Part shown: one piece after another, positions 1-5,340 of the stretch | How the letters are laid out: every line of letters starts with the position of its first letter | Numbering within the stretch: the first letter of the stretch is position 1 | Assembly: GCA_002499705.1 (NCBI GenBank) | Contig: DAMU01000112.1 | Span: forward strand, 1 to 5,340 | DNA length: 5,340 bases | Origin: Euryarchaeota archaeon UBA91 | Lineage (GTDB): Archaea > Thermoplasmatota > Poseidoniia > Poseidoniales > Poseidoniaceae | Reading direction: 5' to 3' | Program-made: the position numbers and the translations under genes | Notes under the pieces: generated by a model | The model's database searches: none | What the model was told of the DNA's origin: nothing | The model's input: only the letters and a program-made list of their open reading frames with translations

Positions 1-12
1 AACGACGTCGTT
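1..12. repeat. Perfect 12-bp palindrome at the window edge
   Basis: AACGACGTCGTT equals its own reverse complement. It touches the first base of the window, so it may be part of a longer palindrome. Its last base is shared with the next palindrome. The role is unknown; it lies downstream of the minus-strand membrane protein gene ending at 88. Confidence 0.7.
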
Positions 13-31
13 GCTATGGGTACCCATAGCA
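12..31. repeat. Perfect 20-bp palindrome
   Basis: TGCTATGGGTACCCATAGCA is a perfect palindrome with no spacer, centred between bases 21 and 22. Beyond it, bases 9-10 can also pair with 33-34 after one mismatch. With no loop it would not make an ordinary RNA hairpin without opening its centre, so a symmetric protein-binding or recombination site is as plausible as a terminator. The function is not known. Confidence 0.75.
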
Positions 32-33
32 TC

Positions 34-64
34 GTATACATACACAAGGGAGGCCCTTGTATAC
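34..64. repeat. Imperfect inverted repeat (hairpin), possible 3' end structure of the 88-666 gene
   Basis: ACAAGGG (44-50) pairs with CCCTTGT (54-60) around the three-base loop AGG. The stem can be prolonged by GTAT (34-37) with ATAC (61-64) if a short bulge is allowed, and GTATAC occurs at both ends (34-39 and 59-64). It lies 24 bases past the stop codon of the minus-strand membrane protein gene, so it could protect or terminate that transcript. No long T-run follows it on the minus strand, so a terminator role is unproven. Confidence 0.5.
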
Positions 65-87
65 GGAATCCAAGTCTGGACAAAATT

Positions 88-666
88 CTACTTACTCAGC
101 CAGGAAATAAGGTTGCGAATCTCAATAAATGTTGTGAACAAAAACACGGAAAGACTGCCCCCCCAAAATAAAACAAGCTCAATAGTTGAAACGTTAGCTC
201 GACCCGCGCCAAGAACACCAAAGAAGATGAAGGTCAATGACAAAGCCAGCATTGTTCTATTCAAATTAAAAAAACCATCCACATCTATAATTGCATATCT
301 ACTGAGAGATTGATCAATCTGTTCGCTTTGAATAACTGCATTCTCAATCAGTTCATCGAATTCATTGTCAATCTCAAACTGCATTCCATCCTCCGGTTCA
401 GCGTCAGGTAAGAATGACTGGAGCAGCGCTAGCGCTCCGAAAAGGAGAAGCAGTATGAAAATAATGACAGAAACAATGAAATTCCAAACCCCAAAGTCAC
501 CACCTCTGAATAGACTGTTCCAAAAGGATTGGTCTTTTTTTAACATATCAGGATTCATCAAACTATCCACAATTATGATACCAAAAAGAGCCACTAAACA
601 TATCCAAGGAAGAAACCATCCACCCCCATTCTCCTCATCTTCTCCAGACTCAGGCTTATTCTCCAT
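88..666 (-). CDS. Hypothetical four-helix integral membrane protein
   Basis: Complete 192-residue reading frame (ATG to TAG) that I do not recognise as a named family. The N-terminus is acidic (ESGEDEEN, residues 6-13). Four hydrophobic stretches follow at about residues 17-35, 60-83, 137-156 and 160-182, the last two forming a tight helical hairpin. Between helices 2 and 3 is a soluble, strongly acidic loop (about 84-135, with EIDNEFDELIENA) that looks helical and may be the functional part. The C-terminus is short and weakly basic (EIRNLISWLSK). There are no cysteines apart from one in helix 1 and no catalytic motif that I can see. It lies 176 bases downstream of the large surface-protein gene on the same strand and seems to have its own promoter, since an AT-rich box sits 25-32 bases before the ATG and there is no Shine-Dalgarno. 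Gene reality is well supported by length and membrane pattern; function is unknown. Confidence 0.8.
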   Translation of the reverse strand: MENKPESGEDEENGGGWFLPWICLVALFGIIIVDSLMNPDMLKKDQSFWNSLFRGGDFGVWNFIVSVIIFILLLLFGALALLQSFLPDAEPEDGMQFEIDNEFDELIENAVIQSEQIDQSLSRYAIIDVDGFFNLNRTMLALSLTFIFFGVLGAGRANVSTIELVLFWGGSLSVFLFTTFIEIRNLISWLSK

Positions 667-690
667 GATTTATGTGATGGAACCCCGGAG

Positions 691-698
691 TTAAATCC
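691..698 (-). promoter_or_regulatory. Candidate TATA box for the membrane protein gene
   Basis: On the minus strand this reads GGATTTAA, centred about 28 bases upstream of the ATG at 666. In archaea a TATA box at that distance implies transcription starting at or next to the start codon (leaderless mRNA). That agrees with the lack of a Shine-Dalgarno before this gene. The BRE immediately upstream is not convincing, so this is only a candidate. Confidence 0.35.
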
Positions 699-842
699 AT
701 TCCCTGCAAGCCGTAACGAACAAGTGGTTTACCTGTACTTGCGTGGCAATACGAAAAACACCCTTGTAAATGACTATCCTATATTCATGGGTTAGCAGTG
801 GGTCATATTGAACAGTACCGTTGTATCGGCGGATTCTCAAAA

Positions 843-3209
843 TCACTTTTGAGTATATTTGGAAAGCCATTCATCTTCTGACTTTGTTGGAAGTCCTGAA
901 GGCACTTTAGCGGACCTTGGACCTCGCATCATCATGTTGAGCAGAGCCAAGAGAAGAACAACACACGCACCAATCAAGAGATTGACCTGCATACTTGAAT
1001 CGTCATCAGAGTCATCACTTGCAACGTCATCTTGCTGGCTTGAGTCATCGACTTGTGTTGGTGTTTCAGCCTCGATTAAGCACGAAGTGCAAAAGACGGT
1101 GTAAAACGATGCAGAATTTCCGGTCTCATCGGTAACCGTGATGGTAATGGTAACATCTGGTGTTTGATTCGAGAGAGAGAGGGGAATGGATGCTGGGCCC
1201 TGTGACAGGTCAACAGTTTGGCTTTGTGAGAGCGTAGAAATGGTGTATGTTACTGAGGTTGCGTCATCACTGAGCATGAATTGGATGGTATAGTCATCAC
1301 TTTGAAGGTTGGAAAAGGTCGCATTCTCTCCACCAACAAACCAACGACTGGTTTCGAGTGAGGAATCTGAATCATAGAGTTTCAATTGCACATCTGGAGC
1401 TTTTCTGTCTTCATCAACCGAATCACTCAGTGTCCAGTCCTCAAAGTCGACTTCATTTCCAAAGACATCAATTCCACCGATTGCATAGACTGCAGAAACT
1501 TCCTCTCCAGTTTGAGCTACGGAATCAACAGAGATGGTGTATTGAGAGGCGACGGTATTTTCAACCTGCGCTACCAATTCCCAAAATGCAGGTTCATCCA
1601 TATCAGAATAGAGGTTACGATAAATCATCCAAGTTGTTCCAGTTTCCATACCATTACCCATCCATGTGAGTTCTGTTGTTCCATCAATTTGGTAATTTGC
1701 ACCGAGCGTTGAAGGAGAAACGGGTTTCTTCGTATCTTCAACCAGAAGCGCATTCAGAGAATTGAGGCCAAGAGAAATATTGCTTTGTGCATAGGTCACG
1801 TTTTGTGTGCCGAAAGACGCAACTGCCGTAATCGCATACCATGAATTCTCTGAGACTCCAGAATCGAGCGTGTAGTTGTAATGCTGAATTCCAGCATCGA
1901 CAGTCGCAATAAGAGTTCCATCCGAAGTCGATGCAATTTGTCCAGTAATCGAGCGCCAAATCTGATACTGTGCCTCAGAGTGATTCTCAAGGTCTGTCCA
2001 GGTCAGTTGCGTTATACCCAGGGAATGAGTAGCAGCTAAATCTGTAACGATGTTCTCATTCGAACTCAATGTGAACTCATTGACAAAACCATTTGGTGCA
2101 GCAGAGAGGTCTTCCTGTTGGTTTCCAAGTTCATCTGAAAGGGTAACTAAGTAGTATGAATTACCACTGTATCCTGTTTGCACTGAGAAATTGAAGTGGG
2201 TTGAATTTGCCGCCAATTGAGCAATCTCAACAACCTCGTCTGCATGGAGATCAGTAATCACAGTTGGGCTGCGCCAAATATGCAAAGTGTGATTCGCATC
2301 TTCAATGATTGAACCGTTCCAGTTGAGCGTTGTCGTGGAATTCGCATCATCAAAATTGACCAGCAGAGTCCCGGTTATTGATGAGCCAACATTGTCTTCG
2401 ATGATTCCTTGGGTAAGAGAATTGCTTGAGAGGAACCTTTGATCTTCTTGACCATCAAAAGAATGCATGACGGTGTAGAATTGAACTCGGCTGGTATTTG
2501 TTGGATGTGTGATTTCATAGGAATGTGTGTCTGAAGAAAGGTTGTCTACAACACTCGTTTTGTTGATGGAATCCCAGTTGCTTCGAGTTGCTTGAACAGC
2601 ATGCGACCAAAGAGATGTTGTGTGGTTTGAATCGACGGAAGGATCGACCTGAGAGACATCAATCCACGACAGTTCAGTTGTTGAGGCAGTTGGATCATAT
2701 ATTCCCTGAAGTGAATATGGAGAAGTAATCGGCGAGCCAAATTCGTAAAGTGGTTGGCCGAGGGAAGCATTTCCAACAGAAAAATCTGCGATGATGGTAC
2801 CGTTCAACAACGTGCTCACAACGCCATAGTAGAATCCGCCATCGGTATTTGCAGGTGTCTGCAATACGACAACGTGTTGGCGAGTTTTACATTGAGCAAA
2901 CGAATCGTCTTCAAAACATGCTTGAATCTTATCTTCAACGAGTTGTGCGTTTTGATAATTTGAACTGTTCAACGGTTCATCAGAGCGATAAAGCGAGTAG
3001 TTGGTTTTTTGTAAATCTTCGAGGATAAGGTAATCATTCGTATCGATATTTTCCCAACTCACCGTTACCATTTCGCTTGTCATATTGAATGAAGCGGTGA
3101 GGTTCTTAGCTTCGAGTTCGGCTTGCTCAGTGCCATCTGCTTGAACTGAATTCAACAACGGCATGAGCAAGAGGACTGTCAAAAAAATTGAGATTCGGCG
3201 CTTATTCAT
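843..3209 (-). CDS. Secreted, membrane-anchored surface protein with five FnIII-like repeats
   Basis: The called product is 788 residues. It starts with a signal peptide: basic MNKRR, a hydrophobic core (about 6-19) and a likely cut after VQA (residue 24). Five beta-rich, fibronectin-III-like repeats follow. Each has an early strand Trp (about 52, 182, 297, 404, 516) and a later R-S/N motif (LYRS, ATRS, IWRS, IWRS, IYRN). A sixth Ig-like domain (about 603-711) ends in CTSC. Next come an acidic Asp/Ser linker (about 720-739), one transmembrane helix (about 741-761) and a 27-residue charged cytoplasmic tail. Cysteines at 98/107 and 707/710 could form disulfides. About 21 N-X-S/T sequons fit archaeal N-glycosylation. 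Most of the protein should therefore lie outside the cell, perhaps in adhesion or as part of the surface coat, but ligand and partners are unknown. The frame stays open upstream to an ATG at 3281, but only the start at 3209 puts the signal peptide at the N-terminus; an ATG at 3221 is also possible. Confidence 0.85.
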   Translation of the reverse strand: MNKRRISIFLTVLLLMPLLNSVQADGTEQAELEAKNLTASFNMTSEMVTVSWENIDTNDYLILEDLQKTNYSLYRSDEPLNSSNYQNAQLVEDKIQACFEDDSFAQCKTRQHVVVLQTPANTDGGFYYGVVSTLLNGTIIADFSVGNASLGQPLYEFGSPITSPYSLQGIYDPTASTTELSWIDVSQVDPSVDSNHTTSLWSHAVQATRSNWDSINKTSVVDNLSSDTHSYEITHPTNTSRVQFYTVMHSFDGQEDQRFLSSNSLTQGIIEDNVGSSITGTLLVNFDDANSTTTLNWNGSIIEDANHTLHIWRSPTVITDLHADEVVEIAQLAANSTHFNFSVQTGYSGNSYYLVTLSDELGNQQEDLSAAPNGFVNEFTLSSNENIVTDLAATHSLGITQLTWTDLENHSEAQYQIWRSITGQIASTSDGTLIATVDAGIQHYNYTLDSGVSENSWYAITAVASFGTQNVTYAQSNISLGLNSLNALLVEDTKKPVSPSTLGANYQIDGTTELTWMGNGMETGTTWMIYRNLYSDMDEPAFWELVAQVENTVASQYTISVDSVAQTGEEVSAVYAIGGIDVFGNEVDFEDWTLSDSVDEDRKAPDVQLKLYDSDSSLETSRWFVGGENATFSNLQSDDYTIQFMLSDDATSVTYTISTLSQSQTVDLSQGPASIPLSLSNQTPDVTITITVTDETGNSASFYTVFCTSCLIEAETPTQVDDSSQQDDVASDDSDDDSSMQVNLLIGACVVLLLALLNMMMRGPRSAKVPSGLPTKSEDEWLSKYTQK

Positions 3210-3305
3210 TATACCCCTCATGCCTTGCTGTTCAAACCCCCTTATGTCTATTTTCCATTCACCCGATACCAAAATGCTCATGGATGAAGGGCGTTACGGC
3301 TGTTC
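3210..3305. promoter_or_regulatory. Divergent promoter region between the surface protein and TerB-like genes
   Basis: These 96 bases separate two genes transcribed away from each other, so both promoters should lie here. On the minus strand GAAAATAG (3248-3255) is a possible TATA element giving a short leader before 3209. On the plus strand AAAATG (3271-3276), 30-35 bases before the ATG at 3306, is the nearest AT-rich stretch. Neither is a strong match, and no operator-like repeat stands out. Confidence 0.3.
3214..3219 (-). promoter_or_regulatory. Weak Shine-Dalgarno-like site deciding the start at 3209
   Basis: On the minus strand GAGGGG lies four bases before the ATG at 3209. The match to the archaeal anti-Shine-Dalgarno is partial and the spacing is short. 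Together with the signal peptide it favours this start over the in-frame ATGs at 3221 and 3281, neither of which has a comparable site. Confidence 0.3.
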
Positions 3306-3728
3306 ATGCTTCATGACGTCATCCACGAAATGGAACCCTCCGAACGCTTTCAATACGCTCAACTTTTGGCTTATCTCGCAAGTGTTGATGACGATATTAC
3401 TCGTATCGAAATGGCATTTTATGAACAGAGGCTCGGCGCTACATTGCTTTCACCACAACGAAAGCAACAACTTCGTGAAAGCATGCTTCAACAATTAGAC
3501 TTGGATGCCCATCTTGCAAAGATGCAGCCTCGCTCAATCAAATTGGCACTCCGTGACATCTGCCTTATGACAATGGCTGATAGAGAAGTCGACGATGCAG
3601 AGCGCAAGGTTCTCATCAAGGTTGCATCTGCTGCAGGACTGACCACTACACATGTCGACCAATTGCTGCACTGGTCTGTGAAAGGTTTCCATTGGATGCA
3701 AGAAGGCTACAATGTATTGGATTACTGA
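3306..3728 (+). CDS. TerB-like (tellurite-resistance TerB / DjlA N-terminal type) helical protein
   Basis: Complete 140-residue soluble protein with no signal peptide or membrane segment. It has the two-part helical pattern typical of TerB-like domains. The first half has LAYLASVDDDITRIE (residues 21-35); the second half, ALRDICLMTMADREVDDAER (81-100), ends in KVLIKVASAAGL. Both halves place an Ala, then acidic residues, then a Glu on the next helix, which in TerB-like proteins forms an acidic, possibly metal-binding surface. The name does not prove tellurite resistance: TerB-like domains occur in many stress-linked and membrane-associated contexts, and no other ter gene is visible here. It is divergent from the surface-protein gene and lies 55 bases upstream of nei in the same direction. 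The start at 3306 follows an in-frame stop at 3285; an alternative ATG at 3330 would remove eight residues. Family call by pattern recognition only. Confidence 0.7.
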   Translation: MLHDVIHEMEPSERFQYAQLLAYLASVDDDITRIEMAFYEQRLGATLLSPQRKQQLRESMLQQLDLDAHLAKMQPRSIKLALRDICLMTMADREVDDAERKVLIKVASAAGLTTTHVDQLLHWSVKGFHWMQEGYNVLDY

Positions 3729-3753
3729 TTTCCCCGAGATGGTGAATACAGAC

Positions 3754-3763
3754 CTTCTTAATT
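3754..3763 (+). promoter_or_regulatory. Candidate TATA box for nei
   Basis: CTTCTTAATT lies 21-30 bases before the ATG at 3784, the spacing expected for a leaderless archaeal transcript. There is no Shine-Dalgarno in front of the ATG (the preceding bases are GAGTTCATCTC). It suggests nei can be transcribed independently of the TerB-like gene even though the gap is only 55 bases. Confidence 0.35.
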
Positions 3764-3783
3764 GGTTACACTGAGTTCATCTC

Positions 3784-4608
3784 ATGCCAGAAGGACCTGA
3801 AATTCATCGTGCTGCGGAAAAAATTCGCAGAGCATTGGAAGGAAAGGTCATTCAAGACATAGAAATAACAGTCCCAAGATACCTCGAAAGAGCTGATGAT
3901 TTTCTTGGCAAAAAAGTGCTAAAGGTTGAAGCTCGAGGAAAGGCGATGCTGATTCATTTCGATTCGTTCGTCATGTATAGCCACAACCAACTGTATGGAA
4001 GATGGACCGTTAATCGGAAAGATACTGCTGCAAAAAAGTGGAATCGCTCGCTTCGAATCGCTCTCACTACAGACAAACATACCTGCCGATTATGGTCAGC
4101 AACTGATATCATTTTGATGGAGCCGTGGGAATTGACTGGCCATCCATATCTTGAGAAACTTGGTCCTGATGTCGTGATTTCAGAAACGACGGTTGAGCAA
4201 CTTGTCACCCACATGAACCAAAAGAAATTCCAGCGACGTCGGTTGAAAACTTTGTTGTTAGACCAAGGATTTTTTGCTGGAGTCGGGAACTATCTTCGCA
4301 GTGAGATTTTATTCACTTCAAGCCTTCATCCCGATCGTACAGTCGCCTCGTTGAGCGATGAAGAAAAAACCGCGTTGTCCGAACAAGCGTTATTCCTTTC
4401 ACGTCAATCCTATGACGTTCCTGGAATTACTGTGAATCTAGAATTATACGATCAACTTCGAAGTATGGGGCAGTCCAGAGGGAAAGCAAGACACTGGGTA
4501 TTCACTCGTAATGAACGCCCATGCCACCGGTGTGCAGCATTGATTTTGCACACCCGACCTGGAGGTAGGCGGCTTGATTACTGCCCTCAATGTCAACCTG
4601 CGATGTGA
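3784..4608 (+). CDS. nei: Endonuclease VIII (Nei-type Fpg/Nei DNA glycosylase/AP lyase)
   Basis: Bifunctional base-excision-repair enzyme that, in this family, removes oxidised pyrimidines and then cuts the strand at the abasic site. The 274-residue protein is full length (E. coli Nei is 263). It begins MPEGPEIHRAAEKIRRALEG, giving the catalytic N-terminal Pro2 and Glu3 after Met removal. Lys53 in EARGKAML is the conserved beta-domain lysine. YSHNQLYGRW (65-74) carries the Gln-Leu-Tyr loop that fills the gap left by the flipped base and is characteristic of Nei rather than Fpg. HPYLEKLGPDV (120-130) and LLLDQGFFAGVGNYLRSEIL (157-176) form the helix-two-turn-helix region with Asn169. A C-terminal zinc finger has Cys247, Cys250, Cys267 and Cys270 (C-x2-C-x16-C-x2-C), with the conserved Arg262 near its tip. 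All key residues are present, so it should be active. Nei is mainly a bacterial enzyme, so transfer into this lineage is likely if the host is archaeal. Together with the TerB-like gene it may form a small transcription unit. Confidence 0.95.
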   Translation: MPEGPEIHRAAEKIRRALEGKVIQDIEITVPRYLERADDFLGKKVLKVEARGKAMLIHFDSFVMYSHNQLYGRWTVNRKDTAAKKWNRSLRIALTTDKHTCRLWSATDIILMEPWELTGHPYLEKLGPDVVISETTVEQLVTHMNQKKFQRRRLKTLLLDQGFFAGVGNYLRSEILFTSSLHPDRTVASLSDEEKTALSEQALFLSRQSYDVPGITVNLELYDQLRSMGQSRGKARHWVFTRNERPCHRCAALILHTRPGGRRLDYCPQCQPAM

Positions 4609-4677
4609 TGGATTCAAATTTGGAAAACTGGTAACTCTGCTCAGCAGGCGTATTCAAAATCACCCAGCGACAATTCT

Positions 4678-5340
4678 TCACGCTTGGAACGTTGGATAGT
4701 ATTGCTGAGTATATTGAAGAGCACTTGGCTGAGGATATCCTTGCGCAATCAATCCGTTGTAGTATTCACGGGCAGGGTCTGGCTGAACAGGAGCTGGCTG
4801 TGCTACAGGAACTGGTTGTGCTACGGGAGCAGGTTGTGCAACAGCTGCAGGTTGAGCAGCCATATTCGGCATTGCGACAGTAGGTGCTGATGCAACTGGC
4901 GCAACCTGTTGTGGTGGATTGCTGTAAACAGGCATCATGACCGCTGGCTGGGCTGCCATGTTCGGCATTGCAGGCATTGCGCTACCCATTGGAGCAAAGG
5001 AACCATCATCCCAGGTTTTGTTAACTGGCTCTTGGTCTTCTGGCTTACGAAGGAACATTATTGCAAGTACGGCAACGATTGCCAAAGCAAGAACTCCCCC
5101 AATTCCGAGGAAAAGTGTCGTTGAAGATGATGCACCATCATTTGATGAGGCTTCTTTGAGCCATCGAAGTGGATCGTCAGGATAAGCATCTGCTCCATCA
5201 CTCACTTCCCAATCTGCGGTTGGGTTTGAGTATCCGTCACCATCACCATCAAAACAGCCGTTTCTGTCAGCAGTTGAATTTCCAGCACCGGAGATACAGG
5301 CATCTGCACCATCAGCGAGGGTCCACAAATCATCCGGGTC
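4678..5340 (-). CDS. Partial surface protein: TSP3-like acidic repeats, one TM helix, Pro/Ala/Gln-rich tail
   Basis: The C-terminal 220 residues of a longer protein; the frame is open to the right edge (the first codons read DPDDLWTLADGADAC), so the N-terminus is missing. A TTG at 5328 is an internal Leu codon, not a convincing start. The fragment opens with two thrombospondin-type-3-like, probably Ca2+-binding units: a DGADAC...GNSTADRNGC unit whose two cysteines (15 and 29) could pair, then DGDGDGY...WEVSDGADAYPDDPLRW. A short Ser-rich linker leads to one transmembrane helix (about 76-97) followed by basic RK, placing the repeats outside the cell and the rest inside. The cytoplasmic tail is rich in Pro, Ala, Gln and Met. 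It carries MPNMAAQPA twice and a run of PAPVAQ-type hexapeptides, then ends in a distinct aromatic module (REYYNGLIAQGY...LQYTQQYYPTFQA, about 191-220). It converges on nei with a 69-base gap. Likely a cell-surface protein; ligand unknown. Confidence 0.85.
   Translation of the reverse strand, partial: DPDDLWTLADGADACISGAGNSTADRNGCFDGDGDGYSNPTADWEVSDGADAYPDDPLRWLKEASSNDGASSSTTLFLGIGGVLALAIVAVLAIMFLRKPEDQEPVNKTWDDGSFAPMGSAMPAMPNMAAQPAVMMPVYSNPPQQVAPVASAPTVAMPNMAAQPAAVAQPAPVAQPVPVAQPAPVQPDPAREYYNGLIAQGYPQPSALQYTQQYYPTFQA
4779..4859 (-). repeat. Short tandem repeat (about 18-bp units) inside the surface-protein tail
   Basis: On the plus strand, units of the form CTGGYTGTGCTACRGGAR follow each other at 4794-4811 and 4812-4829. 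A diverged copy lies at 4830-4847, with partial copies of 15 bases (4779-4793) and 12 bases (4848-4859) on either side. Read on the coding strand the units encode the Ala-Pro-Val-Ala-Gln-Pro hexapeptides. The 18-base length keeps the frame, so copy number can change without breaking the gene. Confidence 0.65.

Noticed and set aside
365..694. Plus-strand open frame of 109 codons
   Set aside because: Antisense to the membrane protein gene, which has a coherent transmembrane pattern; the plus-strand product has no recognisable features.
721..741. CAAGT...ACTTG hairpin in the 176-base gap between the two minus-strand genes
   Set aside because: Only a five-pair stem with a large loop and no adjoining T-run or RNA family signature. 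The 667-842 gap also shows no tRNA or credible small gene.
843..900. Shared YTQ near the C-termini of the FnIII-like (LSKYTQK) and TSP3-like (LQYTQQYY) proteins
   Set aside because: Only three residues match and the surrounding sequence differs, so a common tail module cannot be claimed.
1358..1990. Several 60-110 codon open frames on both strands inside the FnIII-like gene
   Set aside because: They lie wholly within the long, domain-bearing frame, and their products are His/Arg/Cys-rich in the way expected of shadow frames.
3313..3322. Perfect 10-bp palindrome ATGACGTCAT near the start of the TerB-like gene
   Set aside because: It lies inside codons 3-6 of the called gene. It would matter only if the start were at 3330, which has no better start signal. 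Such short palindromes arise by chance.
3163..3498. Plus-strand open frame of 111 codons across the divergent promoter region
   Set aside because: It overlaps the start of the surface protein and the first half of the TerB-like gene in another frame, and its product resembles no protein family.
4637..4647. Small inverted repeat CTGCTCAGCAG in the convergent gap after nei
   Set aside because: The stem is only four to five pairs and no T-run follows on either strand, so it cannot be supported as a terminator.
5326..5328. TTG as a possible start of the right-edge surface protein
   Set aside because: The frame continues upstream to the window edge with residues (DPDD) that fit the same acidic repeat, so this is an internal Leu codon and the gene is truncated by the window.

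Overview
The window most likely comes from a marine euryarchaeon of the Marine Group II (Poseidoniales) type or a close relative. This is an inference from several signs. The partial surface protein at the right end has acidic DGDGDGY / DGADAYPDDP repeats, one membrane segment and a Pro/Ala/Gln-rich cytoplasmic tail, a layout I associate with that group. A second large surface protein is built from fibronectin-III-like repeats with a C-terminal membrane anchor. Start codons mostly lack a clear Shine-Dalgarno and some have an AT-rich box about 25-30 bases upstream, as in archaeal leaderless transcripts. No rRNA or other phylogenetic marker is present, so the assignment is tentative.

Layout, left to right. 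Positions 1-64 are almost entirely three abutting inverted repeats. A small four-helix membrane protein of unknown function (88-666, minus) follows. After a 176-base gap with no recognisable gene comes a large secreted, membrane-anchored FnIII-like protein (843-3209, minus). A 96-base divergent promoter region separates it from a short TerB-like protein (3306-3728, plus). That is followed after 55 bases by a complete Nei-type (endonuclease VIII) DNA glycosylase (3784-4608, plus). A 69-base gap then separates it from a convergent, 5'-truncated surface protein (4678-5340, minus) that runs off the right edge. No gene-free stretch exceeds 300 bases.

Functionally there are two themes. Cell-envelope proteins on the minus strand (the FnIII-like protein, the TSP3-like calcium-binding-type protein and the small membrane protein) flank a plus-strand pair in which only nei has a firm function: excision of oxidised pyrimidines from DNA. 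I see no CRISPR array, rRNA, tRNA, transposase or integrase. I do not see a clear-cut novel system. The features most worth a second look are the palindrome cluster at the left edge, the repeat architecture of the FnIII-like protein, the terminal tail module of the TSP3-like protein, and a bacterial-type nei in an apparently archaeal setting.
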